This document shows positions 45,460 through 55,149 of a stretch of DNA of 64,000 bases, piece by piece. The translations under genes were made by a program, and so were the position numbers. Source of the DNA: Stenopsyche tienmushanensis (Eukaryota > Arthropoda > Insecta > Trichoptera > Stenopsychidae); NCBI GenBank assembly GCA_008973525.1, contig WACJ01000124.1, forward strand, positions 3,286,001-3,350,000. The letters run 5' to 3'. The stretch's first letter is position 1. The number at the start of each line of letters is the position of its first letter. The notes beneath the pieces were generated by a model. That model searched no databases. It was given only the letters and a program-made list of their open reading frames with translations, and was not told the DNA's origin.

Positions 45460-45621
45460 CCGGGACAGCGCGTACGCAGTCCCGACTATCAAAAATTGTG
45501 CGCCCGAGTTATCCACATTAGGGATAATCGCAGGAGTCAGCCCTACCGGAGTGCAATGGTAGAGCCTCGTCCTGGGGGAACCGCCTACATGATCACGGTA
45601 TCCCCTACGCCAGGTAAGTAT
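45460..45621 (-). ncRNA. U1 spliceosomal snRNA gene or variant
   Basis: The minus-strand 5' end ATACTTACCTGGCG is the 5' splice site-pairing sequence of U1. Stem I (GGGGATACCG with CGGTTCCCCC), stem II with the perfect U1A loop ATTGCACTCC between CTACC and GGTAG, stem III TTATCC/GGATAA with TAATGTG, an Sm site AATTTTTGA and a stem IV GGGACTGCG-TACG-CGCTGTCCC all follow in order over about 162 nt, close to the usual 164. The stem I loop reads GATCATGTAG where U1 normally has GATCACGAAG, two changes in the U1-70K binding loop. I see no PSEA at -62, unlike the U2 genes. It may be a variant gene or a recent pseudogene. Confidence 0.88.
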
Positions 45622-46456
45622 GATTTAGGGACGAATATTCGGAGTCTAATCTCCAAAATGATATGAATCGCTTGCTTAATAGATACTCCACTGGCGCACT
45701 CTTCCCCTCGATTGCCTGAACTAAAAATAAATATAACTTGAGCTGCAAAACAATCCAAACAAAAAAAAAATATTCCGCACAGCTTTCACAAAAATGCTCA
45801 TAACTTATTTTGTGTTAATGCTAATTTTGTAGAATAAAAAGTGTTATAAAACGGATAGTATAGTGCATGAGTATTTAAAGGCATTGGTTGTTGAAAATAG
45901 TCATCAGACACGATCAATTTGTTTCAATTGTGGCCATAAAAAGTCAATAAAGGTTGAAATGTTAACACCTTATACTACAACAAAATGGCTTATGTCATGT
46001 GAAAAGCCATCACGTATAGACATTATACAGTGCTAACATCAAGGCGTCATATTTGGATGATCTTGTACAATGTTTCGCAGTAAAGAGTCATCTATTGAAT
46101 GTAATAATAAATTATTTTTAACAGGTTTGTTTCTCGGATAAAACATTTTTCATGCACAGATAGCCTCCATTGATGATGGGCAATACGTTCTGAAAGAGGT
46201 AGCAATCAACAGGAATTATAACATAATCGTATGATTTTGCTTTGCAACAAAATTAATCTAGTGTTCCTCGTTTGGCCTGTTTACGTTTATTATGTAAAAT
46301 CAATAACTGTCGAGTAATCCGTTACAAGCAGCAAAGGTTTTATTTATTCGTTTGTAATCTTCGATGTTCTCTACTAGATTAACAAAATAAAATAACGAAA
46401 AGAGCATTTTCAACTATTTCAATGCATTGATCAGTAGATGGCAGCACGGTGCGTTT

Positions 46457-46477
46457 CAATTTGTACGCGATTTAGCG
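46457..46477 (+). promoter_or_regulatory. PSEA-like element of U2 copy 2
   Basis: CAATTTGTACGCGATTTAGC plus G, from -62 to -42 of the U2 5' end. The distance and the AATT...TTTAGC form resemble the Drosophila PSEA bound by SNAPc. The same element at the same distance precedes all four U2 copies. Confidence 0.75.
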
Positions 46478-46518
46478 TAGCTCCAGATAGACAACCCCTT
46501 TGGCAGGTCCTAATAGGT

Positions 46519-46705
46519 ATCGCTTCTCGGCCTGTTGGCTAAGATCAAAGTGTAGTATCTGTTCTTATCAGCTTAATATCTGATAGTTCCTGCATTGCAG
46601 GACCAGTATATTAAACTGATTTTTGGAAAATGGCGGGATGTTCGGGGCTTGCTCCACTCCTGCCGCGGGTTGGCCCGGCATTGCAGTGCCGCCGGGATCG
46701 GCCCA
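46519..46705 (+). ncRNA. U2 spliceosomal snRNA, copy 2
   Basis: 187 nt, identical by eye to copies 1, 3 and 4. It starts ATCGCTTCTCGGCC and ends CGGGATCGGCCCA, with GTAGTA branch-site pairing region, Sm site GATTTTTGG and paired 3' stems. U2 base-pairs with the intron branch point in the U2 snRNP. The PSEA is intact at -62, with an extra conserved block AGATGGCAGCACGGT near -80. The 3' flank TTAATTCATACACAATTTAG is shared by all copies and probably includes the 3' end-formation signal. Confidence 0.95.
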
Positions 46706-46894
46706 CTTAATTCATACACAATTTAGTCATAGTTGGTTCTTGTTGATGTTATCTTCAATGACCTCCAGTTGATCTTGATGATGTCTTTCATTTGGACCCA
46801 CGTGTAATTAGAATTTACACCTCATCATCTTCACTCATATTCCTCAACCTTCTGTCTGTTATGCTGCTTTTCACAATACTGTTGAGAATTGATT

Positions 46895-47040
46895 GGTTTC
46901 CCGTCTAACCTTAACTGTGTTACCATGGAGCGGTATTTTACGACTCTATTTGCAAATAGAACGGCTTGAGATTTATTAGGGTTAAGTTTGATGCGCCATC
47001 TTTGAAACCATTGTTTTGTTTCGTCCAAATGAAATTCAAT
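46895..47040 (-). pseudogene. Jockey-type non-LTR reverse transcriptase fragment
   Basis: The minus-strand frame reads LDETKQWFQRWRIKLNPNKS followed by QAVLFANR. The W...RWRIKLNPNKSQAVLF block is typical of the reverse transcriptase thumb region of Jockey-clade retrotransposons. Only about 50 residues are present, bounded by the U2 repeat arm on one side and a family A segment on the other. Confidence 0.7.
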
Positions 47041-47185
47041 GATATTACCAAATTCGAAGTGAAATACAGCACAAAATTGAACAATGATGGCGGCAAATGA
47101 AATTAGACACGCCAACAAAACAAAACTACTGTCAAAGAACTCCCAATATGAAGATAGAAACGCGCGTTGTCCTGCAACCCCCAGG
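47040..47185. repeat. Dispersed repeat family A, partial copy
   Basis: Contains ACAATGATGGCGGCAAATGA, ACACGCCAACAA and a diverged CGCGTTGTCCTGCAACC, in the same order as the right part of copy 1 (17,020-17,115). Confidence 0.5.
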
Positions 47186-47403
47186 TTCTACCCCTATCGC
47201 TCGTGGACATCATTCGGCGGATGCAAAGCTTGAACAACATTAAAAAACTACCCACTTTCATATATAACTACAGAAATCTAACACTCAATTAAATTTACAC
47301 CACGAATATTGCGTTATCCCTGGTTATCCAACTTTGTATCACGCGCGCCCAATCAAATCATATTTGATAGAGAGGCGAATTAAAAAAGTATCTCATCAGA
47401 AAC

Positions 47404-47490
47404 AGTGAATCATCATCATCATAGTGCAGCCACTGACAGTCCACTACAGAACTATGGGCCTCTTCAATATCCATTAATAGGATGATAAAT
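47404..47490 (-). repeat. Dispersed repeat family B, truncated copy
   Basis: The segment TCATCATCATCATAGTGCAG and the next ~60 bases are almost identical to 57,206-57,280, then the match stops at TCCATTAATAGG. The near identity suggests a recent copy. Confidence 0.65.
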
Positions 47491-48262
47491 AATAATAATT
47501 AACACATTCCTATCGGGTTTCGCATTTGTGCATCTTTTAAGTAACATAGATAGATTATATGAATCTCCGTCAATTGATCAAATTATTTGAGTGCTGCCAT
47601 TTATCCTATGAATTTATTATTTCAAATTTTTAATAATTTAATACACTATAAAATATGCAAAAATAAACGCACAAAATTTTCACGCTACAACTCGGTAAAT
47701 CATAAATTGATGATTTTCTAAAAAACCGAACGCATTTCATTATAATATTGATGAGTGGGAAAATATTTTAATATAATTATTTTCTTAGAAAAACTCGAAT
47801 AAAAAAATTGATCCATGAAATTTTAATGTTAGTCTAAAGGGATGATCTATAATTTAAATCCAATAAAATAATTACAAAAGAGAGCATTTTATTTTATCAT
47901 TTCATTATTGTTTATGGCAACACTGGCAGTGTTTATTAGCGTTTGACGTCTAATGTCAAACTTCCTATTTAAAACCTTAATATTTTGACAGACCATTTGG
48001 TTATTAACAGCTAAAAATATTATCTGATGCATTTTTATAATTATAAATGCATTTTAAATATCAGGTTGTGACACAGTTTTAGCCAATTATCAACCAATTT
48101 TATGCAATAAGATAATTCGAATCCACAAACGGAAAGTTAGTCTACTTTTTATAATTTGTGCACATATCAATTATTATAATATGTATACAAAATTCTAAGC
48201 TTAATTTTTGTGCAAATATTTTTAGGTTGTTCTATAATATATGGAAATATTTCATTGTTAGA

Positions 48263-48943
48263 ATGTCAAGTGAGAATTGCCTATCGGACCCGAGTGAATT
48301 TGTAGAGGCACATTTTGAATACCTTTCTAGCGATGATGGTTCTGCAACACCACATCTAGATCCTTCAAATATAACAGACGGTATAGTAGGCAAAGATAAT
48401 AAAACCACCAACACAAAATCAAGAAAACGGTCACGAAATGATGCTAGTTTGAAAGTAAACCAACGAAAAGAATGTCGCAATACGGGCAAAGCTTATATTA
48501 CTAAAAAAGGCAAGATTGTTTCAGCAAAAACATATTATTTAGATGACTGTCCATGTCCAAGAAAATGCCATCTATTTTTTTCTCTTGCGGAACGGCGTAT
48601 GTTGTTTGATGAATTTTATAAGATTGCAAATTTTGATTTACAAAATGCCTACATTTGGGGTTTAGTGAAAGTAGTCTCAAAATCACGACAATGTACAAAA
48701 AATTGTTCAAGACGACAGAACACTAGAGTGTACTATTTGAATACCAATGGTAAAGATATTCAAGTGTGTAGTAAGTTTTTTCAAAACACATTGCGAATCT
48801 CTGATGGAAGAATTTCGAGAGTACTGATGACTAAACGAAGTGTCGATAGTACAAATAAACCACCAGTTGATAAACGCGGCAGAAGCAAATCAGCAAATAA
48901 AGGCAAAAGAAAATCTGCAAAGTCAGATGTCATGTTGACATAA
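48263..48943 (+). CDS. Transposon-associated insect protein family, N-terminal half only (226 aa)
   Basis: The ORF is open from 48,158; the ATG at 48,263 (MSSENCLSDPSEF) is chosen because the 35 residues before it are AT-driven and hydrophobic and TTTTTAG at 48,217 looks like an acceptor. The protein has an acidic start, a basic patch (KSRKRSRND), then RNTGKAYITKKGKIVSAKTY, a Cys pair region CPCPRKCHLFFSLAERRMLF, DLQNAYIWGLV, QVCSKFFQNTLRISDGRISR and KPPVDKRGRSKSANKGKRKS. This matches the N-terminal half of a large family of uncharacterised insect proteins, thought to be mobile-element derived, which normally continue for several hundred more residues. Here it stops after a basic tail. It may be a truncated copy or a short domesticated gene. 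No introns are visible. Confidence 0.6.
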   Translation: MSSENCLSDPSEFVEAHFEYLSSDDGSATPHLDPSNITDGIVGKDNKTTNTKSRKRSRNDASLKVNQRKECRNTGKAYITKKGKIVSAKTYYLDDCPCPRKCHLFFSLAERRMLFDEFYKIANFDLQNAYIWGLVKVVSKSRQCTKNCSRRQNTRVYYLNTNGKDIQVCSKFFQNTLRISDGRISRVLMTKRSVDSTNKPPVDKRGRSKSANKGKRKSAKSDVMLT

Positions 48944-49324
48944 TTGATTTAAAAATCCAACCTGATTATACATACAAATACATATTTTATTATTAAGATC
49001 CATCTCGCCAAATTTGTGGTTCTGACATTAAAAATAAAAATTAAAAAAAGACATGTACTGAATACGTTCAATATTTTAGGAGCATTGTAAATGACACAGC
49101 GATAATGAAAAAGAATTGATGATTATTTTAGACAATCTTAAAATATTCAAATTGAGATTTGATTTACTACAAATAAACTGACAAAATTATCTCAAGATGT
49201 AAAATTTGTTCAAATGAAGACGAACCCCACATATTATGACGGAGTAAAATAAACTTCTAATGGACTTTATTGGATAAAAAATTAAATTGGGGCTAAAACT
49301 ATCAAATCTATTGGGATTGGGCTC

Positions 49325-49553
49325 ATTTGATAGTCCGCGGACCCCCTCTTGAGCAAAAATTCTTTCGCGGTCCTTGAGCAATTTTTTTTTTCACGGACCC
49401 AACAAACAAACATTTCTTGGTTAAAATAGATCGTTTTACAGTGTTTTCTATTAATAATTGGACGAAAATATCTTTTTCAAGTATTGATAAATATTGTTTA
49501 TATTCTCGCGGACCCCCAAGGGTCCGTGGACTCCAGTTTAAGAACCGCTGATA
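49325..49553 (-). mobile_element. hAT-like non-autonomous element
   Basis: On the minus strand the end reads CAGCGGTTCTTAAACTGGAG followed by TCCACGGACCCTTGGGGGTCCGCGAG. The left part has TAGTCCGCGGACCCCCTC. The 'CAG-GGTTCTTAAAC-TGG...CGGACCCC' terminal pattern is typical of hAT elements. About 230 bp, no ORF; the left terminus is degraded (TTTGATAGTCCGCGG). Confidence 0.6.
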
Positions 49554-49754
49554 TAGATCATAAAAAAACTGTAATGCAACTATTGATAAGCGATCAATCA
49601 AATATTAACAACAAAATGAGCTATATCGTCAAATGTAAAATAATAAAATGTTACTTTAAATCTGTATTTAATGCTAAATTTTATAAATAGGGATATTTAA
49701 TAGTTTTTTTTTGCATAGATATAAATGTTACACAACTATTTATTTTTAAACAAT

Positions 49755-49880
49755 ATTATTGTCATATTATAATATTATAATGTAATGTTATTCTCATATT
49801 ATAATGTAATATTATTCTCATATTATAATGTAATATTATTGTCATATTATAATATTATAATGTAATATTATTGTCATATT
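49755..49880. repeat. AT-rich tandem repeat, ~24-bp unit
   Basis: Units of the form TATTATTCTCATATTATAATGTAA repeat four to five times, some with an extra ATATTATA insertion giving a 33-bp version. Alternating short and long units suggest unequal exchange. Confidence 0.65.
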
Positions 49881-50065
49881 TTAAACAATTCATTTTGAAT
49901 AAATTGCCGAAAAGCAACTCATATTTTTTCTTGTCCATATATTTAATCTAATGTAAATATTATTATGTGGCATACAACATGTTTATATTAATAAAGACTA
50001 GTATGTGCATTTAGCATTGTGAAAATTTCTACATACTTAAAGTATATATTTATGTGTATATCAAC

Positions 50066-50260
50066 ATTATAGTGCAGCTATATGTCGTCCACTAGGAACT
50101 CTTCAATATCCATTCATGGGAAAGTCATACACATCATACATTCACCTCTTTGTGTATTCAATATTGAAGACAGCATGATCTCTGAGTTTGTGAGAATGAG
50201 TATATTTAAAGGCGCTTTTGCATTCATCTCGATAGTGTGAATTTTCATTGAATTTTATTT
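50066..50260 (-). repeat. Dispersed repeat family B copy, possibly extending to 50,800
   Basis: Contains CATTATAGTGCAGC, CTCTTCAATATCCATTCATGG, ACATCATACATTCACCTC, TTGAAGACAGCATGATCTCTGAG and AGGCGCTTTTGCATTCATCTCG, matching 57,203-57,430. A further match (GAAGACCTATATGACACTCAAGGGTGCAT with GAAGACATACGTGACGCTTAAGTGCAT at 57,590) suggests the copy extends to about 50,800 around an AT-rich insertion. Confidence 0.55.
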
Positions 50261-51054
50261 CTCAGGCTTCATAAATATTTGACATTTACATGAAAGCATT
50301 GACTGTAAATGTCTAATTTTTTCCAAAATGTAATATCATATTCATTATCTCCCAACTGCTTGTTGATATAATTATACAATAAGAAAATAGTCTGAAAGGA
50401 CGGTTTTCGACTCTTCTATTGAACTGAAACTCTGATCTCTTAAAAAATGTTTCATAGAACGAAATAGGTGATAGTCAGACGAGTATGATGGAAGCTCGCC
50501 CTTCAATCCTGGCTATTCAATCTCAAAGTGTTTTCAATACACCTCTGCCAAAACTTTTTAATATTGTGGTAATACATTTAACCAAATTCCTCAGACGGTA
50601 ATGGAAAGCCTCTAAAAGCAATTATGTTGATTTTATTGGAAACTGTATTTTGGATATAGAATCCAGTCCCATCTTTCTTCAGATAGACGATGCTGAGTTA
50701 GCATGAAGACCTATATGACACTCAAGGGTGCATTTTAAAACCATTTTTACACTCACAATGGTTTATCTCCATCCTGATACATCAAGAATGAGAGGACTCT
50801 CTATTATACTATGTTTTTAGTTTGAATGGCTCGCTGACATATTATAACTGATTTTAGAAATCTTCATCTTACATGCTTGTATTTGAATACACAAGCTGAC
50901 CGATTGCTTGTGATCAAAAAGTAAGAAGAACTAAAGTTCTTACACAAAGCGTTGTGTAAACAGAACATAGTTAGAGTAGAACGTAGTAATATGAACTGGG
51001 TATAACTATCACAAATTGTCAAGCCAAATGAAAGAATTCAGCTATTAACCGCTT

Positions 51055-51800
51055 CTCCGGTGTCGACACGAATACACATCCAACCCAAAGCGCGTACATA
51101 TTTTTTCTTCTGTTTTTAAACAATCTATCTGTTGAGGGATATTCAGTTCTTATTATGGCATTGCTAGCTCGTATAGGTCCCCATTCATTAATGAGAACCT
51201 AATGTTCATTCATTCGAATCTTTTGTCCAAGTCATGAACCATACATCTTTTCAGTCTGCGCGTATCGGAGGTTTGGCTGATTAGCTCTTCAACAAGGCAA
51301 TTGGGGTGTGTGTTCAATCTTTTCTTGTGTTTATGGCTATGGTTTTCAATCTCCTGCCTCACTGTTGGTATGCTTAATATGCTGTGTGTCGTTTCGTTTG
51401 TCACGTACCATGGAACATTGCCTAAAGTACGCAGCACTTTGGATTGAAAGCGTTGGAGAATGTCAATATTGGAGTTTGTTGCGGTACCCCAGAGCTGTAT
51501 CCCATATGTCCAGATTGATTTTAATATACTTTTGTATTAGAGTGTTTTATTTACTAGGGACAGTTCCGATTTTCGGCCCATTAACCAATATACCATTCTC
51601 ATTTTGATCTCCAATTGCTTTCTCTTCTTGCTTATGTGCGTCTTCCAGGTTAAACGTCTGTCCAGGTGCATGCCGAGATATTTAACTACATCTGCCTGTG
51701 GCAGTGCGCAATCATTCAGAGAGACAGGAGCACATGTCTCTCGTCTATTAGTACATATGAACATTTTAAAGTTGCCGTTCGATTTCCGGCGTTGATTCAA
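51055..51800 (-). pseudogene. Jockey-type retrotransposon relic: RT C-terminus and 3' region
   Basis: Two minus frames join into one relic. The first contains DVVKYLGMHLDRRLTWKTHI and ends LSLVNKTL; after a one-base shift near 51,550 the second reads KSILKSIWTYGIQLWGTATN, NIDILQRFQSKVLRTLGNVP and continues WYVTNETTHSILSIPTVRQE to a stop at about 51,210. The VKYLG, LTWKTHI, WTYGIQLWG and QRFQSK blocks are those of Jockey-clade reverse transcriptases, in normal order. The 3' UTR remains to about 51,055. It is 5'-truncated and frameshifted, hence dead. Confidence 0.85.
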
Positions 51801-52224
51801 ATACGCGTTTTACATATTTTATGACATAGCAAAATTTAACAAAACCACATGCAAATTCATGTAATTTGATACTATTTGATAAATATACGACGATATTTAA
51901 AATAAGATTAATAAAATCGTTAAAAAAATTAAAAATATTTTTTTATAATTGTATGCTTCAAGTTAAAAGGAGAAAAAAAATAGATTTTTTTGGAACATTT
52001 TTACAGTAGTTCTATGGGTACTACCGCGTAATATTGAAACAGCGTTAAGTGAGATCTTAGAGTGTGTGCTTTAGTAGTTATACATGAATTAATGCTAAGT
52101 GGTTTGAATCTTTACTAAATGTACTACTTCCATCTGTTGTTTAAAACAAAAATGTTTATTAGTAATTTTTAGTACTTTCGAGCGCATGACGTTTTTAAAA
52201 CTATCCAAGCGGTAGCAGTCATTG

Positions 52225-52400
52225 AATCTATATAAGCCCCCAGAAGATCCCTTGTACAGCGCACTTGCCGGCCCAACTCAGCGATGGGTTGGGGTTCCTA
52301 ACCTAACCTTTTTCTCGGGCCTCTTTACCGGGGTGGCGGGTCGGCCTACGGGTCACGAAAAATTGAACCCCCGGACCTTAAAACTCACAATATTGGACAA
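52225..52400. repeat. GC-rich insert-like block
   Basis: About 175 bases of GC-rich DNA in an AT-rich setting, with CGGCCCAACTCAGCGATGGG, CCTAACCTAACC, and GGGGTGGCGGGTCGGCC. It looks like a fragment of an unrelated element. CCTAACCTAACC is only about two and a half units of the insect telomere repeat and is not taken as telomeric. Confidence 0.3.
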
Positions 52401-52409
52401 TCGATAAAT

Positions 52410-53860
52410 GATCCAACAATTAATGCCTTATTAGAATTTATTAATTGTTCCATTAATAATTTATTGTTGGCCTTACCGTCAATTGATCGGACTTAATAGT
52501 AAAATTGTTATTTATGGAAAAACATGTTGCAATTATTGTAATAAAAAATAATATAAATTGGAGTGGAATTGGAGTGGAAAACATCAACAACATGGTGGAG
52601 TTATGTAAAATCACGTTCATTTATACTGATTTCACCAGATCAAGCGTTACCAATTTCTTTCCTTTTAAGTACCCAGCCGTTGATTGAAATATACCTCCCA
52701 CCTGATATACATATAGGATGGTCATAATTGATCCCACGAAACTGAAAGATAAGTAAATTAAAATAACTTCAGCTGAATTTCTACGAGTTCTATATCGACT
52801 ATCCCAATAATGAACAAAATAAGGATAACTATTTTGGTTGATTGAAAATAAACTTTATCAAAAATTTGGAGCGATGAGTGACTATGAAAATGTGAAAACC
52901 CACCCAGGTCATAATTTTAGTTGTAATTTAAAGAATGAAAACGTATTTCAATGACATCTGATTTGTTTCACGACATATTTATAATGGAATAAAATTATTT
53001 ATCTACATTTGCAGTACATATATTGACATTTTGATCTGATATTAACGGTCACAATACCGTTTTATCTTTTAATTTATTCACAGCAGCTATGGCTAAAATA
53101 AATCCTTTGAAATAGTATTCATTCGATCTGATAAATATTGGGTAATTTCCTGCTTAACATAAAAGGAAATGTTCACAATTATAGTGTTTAGCCTTGTTAG
53201 CCGGCTCTATGCTTTATTGTGTGATTTTTTGTGTCGAAAAATAATTAAAATGTACGTATATAGATCAACATGGCCTTAGGTGTGCCTAAATGATTTATTT
53301 GAGTGCCTCACAAACTATCGCTAATTATATCCGGAAGCGAAACTCATCTAAATATTTAAAAGTATTACAACCGGCAGTTATCTATTTAAAAAATCTTAAA
53401 GATAAAAATAACGTTTCTATTACATTGTAATTGATTAAACATTTTAGATGTTATTATAATTATTAAAACCTGGTTATTGGCAATTACAAGCAGCAAGAAA
53501 TGTTAAAAACAAGAATCACGTACAAATGGCTCAGGCGTAGTTCATATTTGTGTCAAGTGTAACAGCTCGAATCCACTTTAGAATAGGAAATTATACTATT
53601 AGGTACATTCTAGTTCATTGTAAACGTTTGAAAAGTTAATTTTATTATGAATAAGAACTATTATCTCATAATATTGATATTGATACCATATATTTTTTTA
53701 AAACAAATGTAACCATCAGCCGACATACAACATATTACAATACCGGGAATGTATTTGGGAACCATAGGGAATATATAAAGCAAGGGGTTGATCCTGAATT
53801 GATGTATGTATGTACGTGTAGGTATTAGTGTTGTTAGTTGCTGTATTAATCAATAGATGG
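52410..53860. other. AT-rich intergenic stretch
   Basis: I see no gene, RNA or clear repeat. Only chance short ORFs are present. Confidence 0.4.
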
Positions 53861-53875
53861 CAGCACGGTACGTTT

Positions 53876-53896
53876 CAATTTGCACGCGATTTAGCG
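53876..53896 (+). promoter_or_regulatory. PSEA-like element of U2 copy 3
   Basis: CAATTTGCACGCGATTTAGC plus G at -62 to -42, one substitution from copy 2. The upstream block ATAGATGGCAGCACGGTACG is also kept. Confidence 0.75.
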
Positions 53897-53937
53897 TAGC
53901 CCCAGATAGACAACCCCTGTGGCAGGTCCTAATAGTT

Positions 53938-54124
53938 ATCGCTTCTCGGCCTGTTGGCTAAGATCAAAGTGTAGTATCTGTTCTTATCAGCTTAATATCT
54001 GATAGTTCCTGCATTGCAGGACCAGTATATTAAACTGATTTTTGGAAAATGGCGGGATGTTCGGGGCTTGCTCCACTCCTGCCGCGGGTTGGCCCGGCAT
54101 TGCAGTGCCGCCGGGATCGGCCCA
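53938..54124 (+). ncRNA. U2 spliceosomal snRNA, copy 3
   Basis: 187 nt, same landmarks and, by eye, the same sequence as copies 1, 2 and 4. The 5' flank to about -90 and the 3' flank to about +70 (TTAATTCACACACAATTTAG and the later CCTCCAGTTGATCTTGATGATG) match copy 2. The homology ends sooner than in the 44/46-kb pair. An intact PSEA suggests it is expressed. Confidence 0.95.
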
Positions 54125-54199
54125 CTTAATTCACACACAATTTAGTCATAGTTGTTTCTAGTTGATGATGGCTTCAACGTCCTCCAGTTGATCTTGATG

Positions 54200-55005
54200 A
54201 TGTTCAGCCTTGAACGTCTGGGTTTAAGACTACATCGAACGTTGATGATCAGATTCGTCGAAAGCAAAATTAGTCCTCAAAAACAAACAAGAACATCAGC
54301 GGTTAATACATCTTATTGTCACAACGATGTTTACATGTGATGATGACTATCCCTTGATTTAGATGGGTTAATTTGTACTCACGCATTTCTCAACAATGGC
54401 TAATAAAATAATTATAATCAGTGGCGGCAGCATATTCGAGTTGTGATACATAGCAGCGTTAAAAGTATGTCTGACTGATGCACCACGACCAAATTCGATA
54501 AGTAATAAAAAAAAATTACTCTCTGAATCTGTCAAATCATTAGAGGATTTAAAATTGCTCGATGTTCTTCTGCCAATCGAAATAGCAACAAAGAAATGCA
54601 GAAAGTGTTAAGTTTATTGAAATTATTTTATTGAATTAGTATAAGGTATATTGAAAAACTATTCAAAAATATCGATCACATCAAAAAAAGGTGTGATATT
54701 TTAGATATTCTTTACGATTCTCTACTGTCGATAAAACCAAACTCAACAACAAATGAGAAGGATTTTTCGACAGCAGGCTCAATAAAAATAAAATTATGGT
54801 CAAGTTTAAAAGTAGAAATGTTCAATGCACTTTTATTTTCAAAATATGTATGTATATTTGAAATGTAAATAAAATTCTAATCCTTTTGATTTCGCTGAAA
54901 CCAAAATCCTTTCACGCCTTTGTTCACGAGATTAAAAAAAATTACAATATTGTTTACTATTTCTATTAACTTTTTTAAAAATGAGATTGCAGTCAAATTT
55001 AGAGG
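54200..55005. other. AT-rich intergenic stretch
   Basis: No gene is supported. Short frames contain no known motif. Confidence 0.35.
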
Positions 55006-55010
55006 GGAAA

Positions 55011-55112
55011 ATAAACCAAAACAATGAGTAAAAATAAACCAAAACAATGAGTAAAAATAAACCAAAACAATGAGTAAAAATAAACCAAAACAATGAATAA
55101 AAATAAAGCCAA
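55011..55112. repeat. 23-bp minisatellite, about 4.4 units
   Basis: The unit ATAAACCAAAACAATGAGTAAAA-like 23-mer starts at 55,011, 55,034, 55,057, 55,080 and 55,103. The first three full units are identical; the fourth has GAATAA for GAGTAA and the fifth is partial (ATAAAGCC). Such low divergence points to recent expansion. Confidence 0.85.
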
Positions 55113-55149
55113 AATTCTAATGTATAGCTACACGCAGATCACTGTAGGA

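Larger units (their letters stand above)
46423..46891. repeat. Right arm of the inverted repeat carrying U2 copy 2
   Basis: It pairs with 43,931-44,432 across a spacer of about 2.0 kb that contains the U1 gene and family A debris. The two U2 genes diverge, 5' ends facing each other. The outer end falls at CTGTTGAGAATTG, where a Jockey-type relic begins. Confidence 0.85.

Noticed and set aside
52298..52312. CCTAACCTAACC as insect telomere repeat (TTAGG)n
   Set aside because: Only about two and a half units inside a GC-rich insert-like block; not a telomeric tract.
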